Shown: in pieces, positions 33,018 through 42,313 of the stretch | Layout of the letters: every line of letters starts with the position of its first letter | How positions within the stretch are numbered: position 1 is the stretch's first letter | Origin: Mycoplasmopsis bovis PG45 | GTDB taxonomy: Bacteria > Bacillota_I > Bacilli_A > Mycoplasmatales > Metamycoplasmataceae | NCBI RefSeq assembly: GCF_000183385.1 | Contig: NC_014760.1 | Location: 806,001-870,000 of the forward strand | Direction of reading: 5' to 3' | Length of the DNA: 64,000 nucleotides | Notes under the pieces: generated by a model | Databases searched by the model: none | What the model saw: the letters and a program-made list of their open reading frames with translations, nothing else | Told to the model about the DNA's origin: nothing | Program-made: the position numbers and the translations under genes

Positions 33018-35186
33018 ATGGAATTTAACTTTGAAGATTTATTTAACAACATCTCAGACAATAATAAAAATAAAAGTGCTGAAAATGATCCACTTAAAAT
33101 TTATGGTCGTAATCTAACTGATTTAGCAGCTAAACATGAATTAGAGCCTGTTATCAATAGAGATGATGAAATTAGACGTTTAATTCGTATTTTAAGTCGT
33201 AAAACTAAAAATAACCCCGTCTTGGTCGGCGAGCCTGGAGTTGGTAAGACAGCAATTGTCGAAGGTTTGGCTAGAAAAATTGTTGAAGGTGAAGTTCCTG
33301 AAAACCTTAAGAATAAAGATGTGTATGAAATAGATTTAGCAAGTTTAATTGCTGGCGCTCAGTTTCAAGGTCAGTTTGAAAAAAGACTTAAAGACGTATT
33401 AAAAAGAATTGAAGATTCTAATGGTGAAATAATTGTGTTTATTGATGAAATTCATATGTTGGTTGGCACAGGTAAAAATGCTGATGGCGGTATGGATGCA
33501 GCTAATATTGTTAAACCACTAATGGCTAGGGGTAAAATGCACCTAATAGGAGCTACAACCTATAATGAATATAGAAAATATATAGAAAAAGATGCAGCCT
33601 TAGAAAGACGTATGCAAAAGGTTGATATTTTAGAGCCTTCAATTGATGACACTATTACAATTCTGCGTGGTATTAAGGGTAGATTTGAAAATTATCATAA
33701 TGTTAAAATCCAAGATGATGCCTTAGTTGCTGCCGCAAAATTAAGCTCTCGTTACATTTCAGACAGATTTTTACCCGATAAAGCTATTGACTTAGTTGAT
33801 GAAGCTGCGGCAACCATAAAAACCGAAATTAACTATGAACCAGAAGAATTGGAAAAAGTAAAGCAATTAGTAACAAGACTAAATATGGAAAAAATTGCTT
33901 TAAATGAAGAAGATAAGGAAAAGCATAAAAATAGAATACGTGAGCTAGAAGATGAAATAAAATCTGCTAATCAAAAAATTTCTAAATTACAAAATAAGTG
34001 AAACGAAGAAAAAAATGAGTTAGAAGACTTGTCGAAATTGAAAAAATATTTAGATGACTTGTGATACAAAATTAATATTTATAAAAGAGAAACTAAATAT
34101 GAAGATGCTTCTAGATTAGAATATTCTGAAGTTCCTAAAATTGAGAAAAAAATTAAAGAATTAGAAGAAAAAATTTCTTTTAGTGATTCAACATTAATAA
34201 AAAACAGTGTAACTGCTGAAGAAATTGCAGGAATAGTTTCTAAATGAACTATGATTCCAGTAACTAAGTTATTAGAAACTGATAAGCAAAAATTGCTAAA
34301 TTTAGAAAACGAATTAAGAGCTAGAATTAAAGGTCAAGATGAAGCAGTTAATTTGGTGTCTAAGGCTGTTTTAAGGGCAAAGGCGAATATTAATGATCCT
34401 AATAGACCACTAGCAAGTTTTCTATTCACTGGCTCAACGGGAGTTGGTAAAACTGAATTAGCAAGAGCCTTAGCATTTGCTTTATTTGACAGTGAAAAGC
34501 AAATGATTAGATTAGATATGTCTGAATATATGGAAAAACACAGCGTGTCGAAAATAATAGGTGCGCCTCCAGGTTATGTTGGCTTTGATCAAGGCGGTTC
34601 ATTAGCTGAGAATATTAGAAAGAATCCTTACACAATTTTACTTTTTGATGAAATTGAGAAAGCTGATAGAAATGTTTTAAATATCTTGCTACAAATTCTA
34701 GATAATGGAGCCTTTACAGATTCAACAGGAAGAGTAATTAACTGTAGAAATTTAATTATCATTATGACTTCTAATATAGCATCAAACACAGAATTAAATG
34801 AAGCATTAGACCAAATTCCTAGTCTTAAAGCAGAGTTACTTAAATTCTTAAGCCCGGAATTTGTAAATAGAATTGATGAAATAGTCAAATTTAATCAATT
34901 ACAAGAACAAGATATTCTACAAATTGTTATATTAGAGCTTCAAAAATTAATTAAAAGAATTTATGACAGCAAGGAAGTTACACTAAAATATTCACCAAAA
35001 TTAGTTGAATATATAGCTAAGAATGCATATGATGAAAACTTTGGCGCTCGTCCAATAAAAAGATACATACAAAACAACATAGAAAGTGTATTAGCTTATC
35101 AAATAATTGATGGTTCAATTCAAAAGAATCATGAATACGAAATCACAGTTTTCGCCAACAAATTCATAGTTTCAAAAGTTAAGTAG
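33018..35186 (+). CDS. clpB: ATP-dependent chaperone ClpB, without N-domain
   Basis: This 722-residue ClpB disaggregase rescues aggregated proteins with DnaK. Start ATG 33018 follows GGAGG. The usual about 140-residue N-terminal substrate domain is absent; the protein opens directly before the first AAA+ module. That module has Walker A GEPGVGKT near residue 72 and Walker [10 protein letters not shown]. The coiled-coil M domain spans about residues 280-400. The second AAA+ module has GSTGVGKT near 472 (Ser replaces the usual Pro) and LLFDEIEKA, and ends with a D2-small domain ([11 protein letters not shown]). N-domain-less ClpB forms remain active as chaperones. CIRCE lies upstream. Confidence 0.95.
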
Positions 35187-35212
35187 AACTACAAAAAACG
35201 CTAAAAATTTTA

Positions 35213-35594
35213 CACTAGGACAAAAAAGTAGACATCAGCATGCATGTTGATGTTTTTTTTGTTGGTGGTGCAAAAATGGCTAAACAATTGAACTTAGTGA
35301 ATGAAAATTTTTATTGCAAAGTATAAAAGATATGGATCTGGAAAGTAACCAAAAATGCTTTTAAATAAAGATGACTTAATTAAAATAATAAGAATAATTT
35401 TTACAGATGATGAAATTAAAAAGATCAAAAGGATAAGTTTAAGGAATCTGGTAGTAAACTTAAGCATCGCATAAATAACTTCCTTGATTGATATAATAAA
35501 GAAAGAATGTTAAAAAATTCAATTACAAAACTCCTTAGAAGTTGTGTAAGGTGTTTTGTAAAAAATAATTTAATGTCTGCTTTTATGTCCTATT
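35213..35594 (+). mobile_element. decayed IS3-family relic with internal deletion
   Basis: It begins with CACTAGGACAAAAAAGTAGAC, the transposase-start end of the IS3 copies, with recognisable fragments of the transposase start (ATGGCTAAACAATTGAAC) and its Asp/Lys-rich region. It jumps to the C-terminal coding region (TTGATTGATATAATAA...GAAAGAATG). It ends in a degenerate other terminus (GTCTGCTTTTATGTCCTA). About 70% of the element is missing and frames are broken. The rest of the 466-base gap to 35652 holds nothing else I can support. Confidence 0.8.
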
Positions 35595-35652
35595 GTAAAT
35601 TTGAAGTGCCTTTTATAAATTATGAAAATAAATCGCTTAAAACGTGCTCTCG

Positions 35653-37653
35653 TCACCCTTGTTTTATAAATATAGGAGTATTATTTTTGTGTTTATTAAT
35701 GACATTTAAAATTTCCGTATCGGTGATATCACTATCTAATATCCTTATTATCTCATTTGTTGTAAATGCAAAGATGTTAACACCATAAACATGTCGCATA
35801 TTGCTGGTTGTATCTTTAAATTCTATAAACTGTGAAGCTCTAAAAATATTTATAACATTATCATCCAATTCATTGGCTATATAAATTGTTTGTGGTGCAT
35901 AGTTCTTACTTTCAAAATTAATTGCGTGTCGAATAACTGGTTCTAATTCTGCTCTTTTTTGATTATATTTATTAACTAATGTAGCTTCAATTTGTAATGA
36001 GTATTTATCGGTAAAAATTTCTATATCCCCTTTGTAACCTGAATTATGTATTATGGGTAAATGGTTCCCATCCAATGTGACCCCAAAGCATTTATGCAAG
36101 TTGTAATTTTTTGATTCAGATATGTAGAATCATGCAATTGTTAGAATATATTCGTAAATTGTGGGTATTGTTGCGTTTCTTGTAACTAAATTAAATACGA
36201 ATTCGTCATTTCTGGTGTCAATATTTTGTAAAATTTCAATAACTTTTTTCTTAGGAAACTTTTTGTATATATAGTCCCTAAATTCTTCTTCATTTTTTAG
36301 TTCTAAATTAAATTTAAAATCATAACTTCCATCGCCAAAGCCGATTTGTTTTTTAATTAAATTCATTATTGCATCTATATCATTGCCATTAATACCAAAA
36401 ATTTCGCATAAAGATAAATCGCTAAATCAAACGCTATTGTCTTTGTTTTCGTAGTCCAAATATGAGTCTCTTCCTCTTAATGTGAATTTATCAGATAAAA
36501 AAGATAGTAATGGTGTTATTATCCAACTTTGGTTCAATTTAACTATTCCATTGTTAAAGCTAATTAATCCGGAGATCTCAAACAATCTTTTGCACATGTC
36601 AGAATACTCTCTAATAATATCTGCTGTTTTATTCATAATAAATTCAATGTAAATTTTGTTTATTGGTTTTAGTAAAAGCGTGTCATTTTTATTTTTGCTT
36701 ATAAAACTGTCAACAGTGTCTTTTGAATTGTATTTAAATAATGTTGAATTAGAGCCGAATGCTTTTTTTATTACATCTTTTTTTGAAGATAGAATTAATA
36801 AATCCATGTTTTCTTTGCTAGGATTGTTATTAAAATTGATAAGTGTATTGACAAAATTTAAATATTCTTTTACTGATTTTGTCGTTTTTTTGTTGGTGAA
36901 CAATGAAGAAAATTCATCAAAATCAAATTTATCATTCTGCAACAATGATTCAGCCTTGTCTATATCTACATGCGATATAAACAGGTGAGTAAAATTATTT
37001 TTATAAAAATCATCAAACGACAATTTATTGTAATAAACTTGTTGGTAATCATCAATGATATGGTTTAATTCCTTGTTGCTCTGTGTAGGTCTAATAGATT
37101 CTATAATTGTTAAAAAATGATTTTGACTTATGCCTGTATACTTTGATAAAAATTTAATTGCAAATCTAAAGTTATAAAAGTATTCATCACTTTCAGAATC
37201 ATAAATTTTTGTCTTGAATAATTGTCTTAAATATACCAAGTTATGGGTAGATAAATTAAGCAACGATTCTATTCTGTCAGGATTCTTAAGTGAACCATAT
37301 AAATATGAATAACCCACATCGCTTATTTTTCTGTCCTTGTTAATGAAACCAATTTTCATCAAATTATTGGTTAGTGTTCTTGCTCTTAAACCTTGCTTAG
37401 ATTCATCAACTTCTTTATCACTTGTTCTGCTAAATTTTTTAAACAATTTTTGGCCATAATTTCGTTCTAAGTTTATTATTTCATTTATAAATAATTGATA
37501 AAAATTTTCTTGTTCTTTCTTGTCCCAAATTTTATTGCGTTTCATAAATTTATCTATAAGATTAAGTAAAATAAAATTAATTTCAACGATTTCATGTACT
37601 CTTATTGATGTGTCACCCATGTTAAAAATACTGTTTTTGTGTTTTAATTTCAT
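35653..37653 (-). CDS. AlwI-like type IIS restriction endonuclease
   Basis: This is a 666-residue protein read through three TGA-Trp codons. Start ATG 37653 has a perfect AAAGGAG ribosome site. The N-terminal half is helical with a winged-helix-like stretch (LRARTLTNNLMKIGFINKDRKISDVG). The C-terminal catalytic region shows GYKGDIEIFTDKYSLQIEATL near residue 550, then KRAELEPVIRHAINF. This matches the D...ExT/K core and downstream RExEPVxRH pattern of the AlwI/PleI/MlyI group, which cut outside an asymmetric site. It is transcribed away from two adenine methylases, as needed to protect both strands of an asymmetric sequence. The family call rests on motif recognition by eye; the recognition site is unknown. 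Confidence 0.62.
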
Positions 37654-37774
37654 TATTTTCTCCTTTGATAAAATGTGGTTTTTTTATAAAGGCTATACAT
37701 TAAATGTCAAAAAATGAAACTTTTTGATATATGCTGTTGATATTATAAAATATATATAAGTATAGGGGGTGTGG
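37654..37774. promoter_or_regulatory. divergent promoter region of the R-M cassette
   Basis: This 121-base AT-rich gap separates endonuclease and methylases. On the plus side, TATAAAAT near 37743 precedes an AGGGGGT ribosome site. On the minus side, AAAGGAG precedes the endonuclease ATG. No controller (C-box) gene is present. Confidence 0.5.
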
Positions 37775-38872
37775 ATGGAAAAAAAATTATTAAAACAACT
37801 GTTTAATGAACAAATCAACCCTGCTTTCAGCACAGACCCATTATTTACTTTTTCTAGTATTAATAATGATAGAGTAAATATAAAAAGTAGAAGATACTTA
37901 GGAGCCAAAACTAAACTTCTATACTTTATTTATCATGCAATTAAAGACAAACTCAACGACATTGACACTTTTGCAGATATTTTTGGTGGAACCGGCGTTG
38001 TAAGTTATATGTTTCAACAATTAAATAAGAAAATTATTATTAATGATATTTTAGAATCTAACTTTGTGTGCTATAACGCATGATTTGGAAATCAGAAAGT
38101 AGACATTAATAAAATCAAATTGTTATTAGATGAATTAAATAACCTAAATCCCATTTATCCAAACTATGTTTCTGAAAATTTTGGAAATAAATATTTTAGT
38201 GAATATAACGCAATGAAAATTGGGTTAATAAGAGAAAAAATTGATTCCTACAAAGTAAATAAGAGAGAGAAAGACATACTTCTCACGTCGCTATTGTATG
38301 CCATGGATAAAATTGCAAATACTACTGGACACTATGATGCTTACATTAAAAGAAATATCATTGACAAGCATTTGTTTTTACAATTACCGGACCTTTCTGC
38401 AAATAATAATGGGAATAAAATTTTTTGCGAAGACGCAAACCAACTTATAAGACATATCAAAGCTGATTTAGTTTATATTGATACGCCTTATAACTCAAGA
38501 CAATATTCAAGTGCTTATCATCTAGTTGAAAACATAATAACATGAAAAAAACCAGAAGTTGAAGGCGTGGCTTCTAAGATGGTTAATAGAAAAGACAAAA
38601 ATTCGCTTTATTGCACTAAAAATGCATTTAATGCCTTTACAGATCTTATTGAAAATGTACATGCAAAATACATACTTGTCTCATTTAGCAATATGGAAAA
38701 TAAAGGCAATGCTAGATCTAACAATAAAATTACACATAATCAAATAATTGATACATTAAAATTAAAAGGAAAAGTTACAGTTTTTGAATCTGTACATAAT
38801 CCTTATACAACTGGAAAATCAAAAATTAATAATCATAGAGAAATTTTGTATTTATGCGTGACAAAAAAATAG
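37775..38872 (+). CDS. D12-class DNA adenine methyltransferase, M1 of R-M cassette
   Basis: This 365-residue N6-adenine methyltransferase starts at ATG 37775 (AGGGGGT upstream). The D12-class layout is clear: RRYLGAKTKLL near residue 35 (motif X), ADIFGGTGVVSYMF near 70 (motif I, AdoMet binding) and VYIDTPYNSRQYSSAYH near 235 (motif IV). Motif IV reads DTPY where DPPY is usual; DTPY is an accepted variant. TGA-Trp codons at 38081 and 38543 join the segments. It overlaps the second methylase by 19 bases, so the two are translated from one message. It would modify one strand of the asymmetric site of the neighbouring endonuclease. Confidence 0.85.
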
Positions 38873-39795
38873 ATATTACTCAAGATAAATATATTAAATC
38901 TCCCTTAAATTATATTGGTGGAAAGTATAAATTGTTAAATCAGATTGTTCGTTATTTCCCTAAAAATATCGATACTTTTTATGACTTATTTGCCGGCGGT
39001 TGTGATGTAGCAATTAACATTAAAGCAAACAAAATAGTTGTTAATGATATAAATGATAGTTTAATAAATTTATACCGTTTTATTTATGAAACAGAATTAG
39101 AAAAATTAATTGAGCAAATCCAAAAAGTTATTGTTGAATATGAACTTTCTGACACATCAAAGAATGGTTATAAATATTATGGAACGGACTCCTCAATTGG
39201 ATTGAAAAAAATCAACAATAGTTCTTATATTAAATTAAGAGAAAGTTTTAATCATTGTACACTATCCAATATAAACAAAAATGTTGCTTTTTATGTATTA
39301 ATTGCGTTTGCATTTAATAATCAAATAAGATTTAATAAAAGTGGATATTTTAATACTCCATGTGGCAAGAGAGATTTTAATAAATCATTAAAAAACAAAT
39401 TTATAAATTTTAAAAAAGAAATGATTAGCAAAAATTTGAGTTTTACATCACAAAGTTATGAATTCTTTTTAGATAATCAATTTAGCAAAAATGATTTTTT
39501 ATATATAGACCCTCCTTATTTAATTTCTATGGCACCATATAATGAAAATAATTTATGGAATGAAAAAAAAGAGATTGAGCTATATAACAATCTTAATAAG
39601 ATACACAATAAGAATGTAAAGTTTGCATTAAGCAATGTCTTAATTCATAATGGAAAGGTTAATAGAATTCTTGAACAGTGAATGAAAAAATATTATGTGC
39701 ACTATTTAGATTCTAACTACAATAATTCGAACTATCAGAAAAAAAATAAACAAAAAACAGTTGAAGTTTTAATTACTAATTTTAAATCAAAGTAA
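38854..39795 (+). CDS. D12-class DNA adenine methyltransferase, M2 of R-M cassette
   Basis: This 313-residue Dam-like methyltransferase has SPLNYIGGKYKLL near residue 15 (motif X), YDLFAGGCDVAINI near 45 (motif I) and FLYIDPPYL near 220 (motif IV, DPPY). The start ATG 38854 lies inside the end of M1 in another frame, with only a weak purine stretch upstream, so coupling to M1 translation is likely. It is a different D12 subgroup from M1 and would serve the second strand of an asymmetric recognition site. A TGA-Trp at 39679 joins the C-terminus. It looks intact. Confidence 0.88.
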
Positions 39796-39883
39796 TTTAT
39801 TTTTTAATTTTGCGCAAATTGCATATTACATAAAATATTTCTTGCATTTTTTTATTATTGATATAAAATAGAATTACTTATGC

Positions 39884-39905
39884 TGTCAAGCAATGGTGCT
39901 TGACA
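39884..39905 (+). promoter_or_regulatory. hairpin in the rpsP operon leader
   Basis: TGTCAAGCA-ATGG-TGCTTGACA: a perfect 9-bp stem with a 4-base loop, 28 bases before the rpsP start. No T-run follows, so it is not a terminator. A TTGCAT/TATAAA-like promoter stretch lies at about 39842-39868. Confidence 0.5.
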
Positions 39906-39933
39906 CCTAAATATTTAAAAAAAGGAGCTAACT

Positions 39934-40224
39934 ATGGTTAAAATTAGACTTAAACGTCTTGGAAGCAAGTTTAATGCTTGCTATAAAATTGTAGTAGCAG
40001 ATGCTCGTGCTCCACGTGATGGAAGATTTATAGAAGCTATTGGTGAATATAACCCTCACTCAAAAGCTCTAAGAATTAATGAAGAAGCTGCTATTCAATG
40101 AATTAAAAATGGTGCACAACTAACACAAACTGTTTACAACCTTTTCAAAACTCAAAAACTTAACGAAAAAATTAATTCTGTACTAAAAAGTGAAAAAATT
40201 GCTGCTAAACAAGAACAAAAATAA
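39934..40224 (+). CDS. rpsP: 30S ribosomal protein S16
   Basis: This 96-residue S16 is a small-subunit assembly protein binding 16S rRNA. The start [20 protein letters not shown] and the [13 protein letters not shown] motif are diagnostic; AIQWIKNGAQ (Trp by TGA) follows. AAAGGAGC lies upstream of ATG 39934. It heads rpsP-trmD-rplS; rimM, often second in this operon, is absent. An odd leader hairpin sits just upstream. Confidence 0.96.
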
Positions 40225-40227
40225 TTT

Positions 40228-40911
40228 ATGAAGATTAATTTTTTAACGCTTTTTCCTAAATATTTTGCCCCCTTTACTGAAGAATCTATTGTTGCTAAAG
40301 CAATTGAAAATAAACTTATAGATATTAATATTGTTGACTTTAGATTGTTCAGTCTAGATAAACATCATAAAGTTGATGATGAAACTTATGGTGGCGGTCA
40401 AGGAATGTTATTGCAAATTGAACCAATTGACAGAGCTTTAGATTCATTGCATAACAGAGGTGGATATAAAATTTTAGTTTCTCCGCAAGGCAAAGTTTTC
40501 AATCAAAAAAAGGCTCATGAGTTATCTAAACTTGACCAAATAACCTTTATTTCAGGCAGATACGAAGGTTTTGATGAACGAGTTACACAAATAGTTGATG
40601 AAGAGTTATCTATTGGAGACTATGTACTAACTGGTGGTGAGTTACCTTCAATGGTGATGGCCGATTCAATAATAAGACTTATTGACAACGTAATTCGTAA
40701 AGAAAGCCATGAATATGAATCATTCGAAGGCGATGGATTATTAGACTATCCACAGTATACACGCCCCCGCGAATACAAGGGTATGGCTGTGCCTGAGGTT
40801 TTGCTAAATGGCAATCATGCAGAAATTGAAAAATGAAGGAAAGAAGCTAAATACAAAAAGACTTTAAAAAATCGTCCAGATATTATTGAAAGGATTAATC
40901 ATGAGAAATAA
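40228..40911 (+). CDS. trmD: tRNA (guanine-N1)-methyltransferase
   Basis: This 227-residue TrmD methylates G37 of tRNAs next to the anticodon, preventing frameshifting. The SPOUT trefoil-knot signatures are present: [48 protein letters not shown] and a final [12 protein letters not shown]. Start ATG 40228 is three bases after rpsP. A TGA-Trp at 40834 lies before the last 25 residues. The end overlaps the start of rplS by 11 bases. Identity is certain. Confidence 0.96.
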
Positions 40912-41251
40912 ATTAATCGAATTAGTAGAAGCAAACCAATTGCGTACAGACTTCCCAGAATTTCGTGTTGGAGACAATGTTAAAGTTCACGTTCGTATTC
41001 GTGAAGGTGGAAAAGAACGTATCCAAATTTTTGAAGGTTTAGTAATTAGCAAAAAAGAATCAGGCACCAGAGAAACATTTACTGTTAGAAAAATCTCATT
41101 CGGAATTGGTGTTAATAGAACTTTCCCACTACACTCACCATTAATTTCAGCTATTGAAGTTGTTAGATCTAACAAAGTTAGAAGAGCAAAACTTTACTAC
41201 ATGAAAAATCGTTCAGGTAAATCAGCTCGCCTTAAAGAAATTAAGAGATAA
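40901..41251 (+). CDS. rplS: 50S ribosomal protein L19
   Basis: This 116-residue L19 sits at the 30S-50S interface. ATG 40901 ([17 protein letters not shown]) is preceded by GAAAGGA; an upstream in-frame start would overlap trmD further. Conserved stretches: [39 protein letters not shown] and a C-terminal [19 protein letters not shown]. It is last in the operon, with a strong terminator at 41269. Confidence 0.96.
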   Translation: MRNKLIELVEANQLRTDFPEFRVGDNVKVHVRIREGGKERIQIFEGLVISKKESGTRETFTVRKISFGIGVNRTFPLHSPLISAIEVVRSNKVRRAKLYYMKNRSGKSARLKEIKR

Positions 41252-41268
41252 TTTAAACAAGAAATATC

Positions 41269-41300
41269 AAAGGCACCATTTTTATTCTGGTGCCTTTTTT
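41269..41300 (+). terminator. terminator of rpsP-trmD-rplS
   Basis: AGGCACCA / TGGTGCCT stem followed by TTTTTTG. Confidence 0.9.
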
Positions 41301-41406
41301 GTTATCTTCTAAAGTAAAAGTTAAAGATATTCATCTTGATTTTAATAAAGCATAATACTGTCAAAAATACCTTTTAGTACTATAAACAAAGCTTTTTAGT
41401 GTTATA

Positions 41407-42246
41407 TTAGTATTCTAACTTTACTCTCTTTTTGCTATCAAATTGATAGTCAACAGCATAAATGCTACCATCAGCTTGATCAATTTTAAGGCCTGCTTTC
41501 ACAACTTTTTTAGTGGCAAAAAACAGCTTAACTCTTTTATCATTAATGTGTATATATGCACCTGGATTATATTCATATGCCCTTATTTTGTTAATTGCTT
41601 CATCGCAAGTTAGATCTTTAGTTATTTCAGCATCCTCTTTGTTTAATTTAGGGCTAAAAGTTACTTTACTTTCGTCTTGTACTTCTCTTGCTAGTTCACC
41701 CTTATCGATTTTATTAAGTCAATCAACTATTTTTTCTGCTGATAACAAGCTAATTTTACACAACAAGCTTGATGCAGTATCTCTTTCATCAATTTCAAAT
41801 TCAATTTTGGCAAAAACGTCCCCCGCATCCATAGCTTTAACTATTTCCATAAGTGAGACACCAGTTGTTTTGTCATTATTTAATAAAGCATGCTGAACTG
41901 GCGCTGCCCCTCTATATTTAGGCAATATTGATCCATGAACATTTAAATTTAATTTTTTAGCTATTTGCAAAACTGAAGTTGGAATCAATTGACCAAAAGC
42001 AGCTGTAACTAAATAATCGTAGTCTAATGCCTTCAATTCATCCGCGATTTGACCTATTTTTTCTGGCTGAAAACATTTGATGTTATATTTTTGTGCCAAT
42101 ACTTTGGTTGGTGTGCTAGTTAAAATTCTTCCCCTTTTATTTGGCTTGTCGGGCTGGCTAACAATTCCAACAACCTCAAAATTATTTATAATTTTTTCAA
42201 AAATTGGAACAGCAAATTCTGGTGTTCCTGCTAATAAAATCTTCAT
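41407..42246 (-). CDS. fmt: methionyl-tRNA formyltransferase
   Basis: This 279-residue enzyme transfers a formyl group from 10-formyl-THF to initiator Met-tRNA. The N-terminal formyltransferase domain has the expected GTPEFAVPIFE start, SQPDKPNKRGR, NVHGSILPKYRGAAP (catalytic Asn/His) and MDAGDVF. A shortened C-terminal OB-like domain follows through a TGA-Trp at 41719, making the protein about 30 residues shorter than typical. Start ATG 42246. It converges on the rplS terminator and shares a short divergent gap with the fusion-protein gene. Identity is strong. Confidence 0.95.
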
Positions 42247-42313
42247 AAAATAATTTTATTAAATTATTTAATATAATTTAGAAGTTATAGACCATCATTG
42301 CTAAAGGAGCATT

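Noticed and set aside
37775-38872. Methylase M1 as a pseudogene because of its DTPY motif
   Set aside because: DTPY is a tolerated variant of motif IV and the other motifs and the reading frame are intact.
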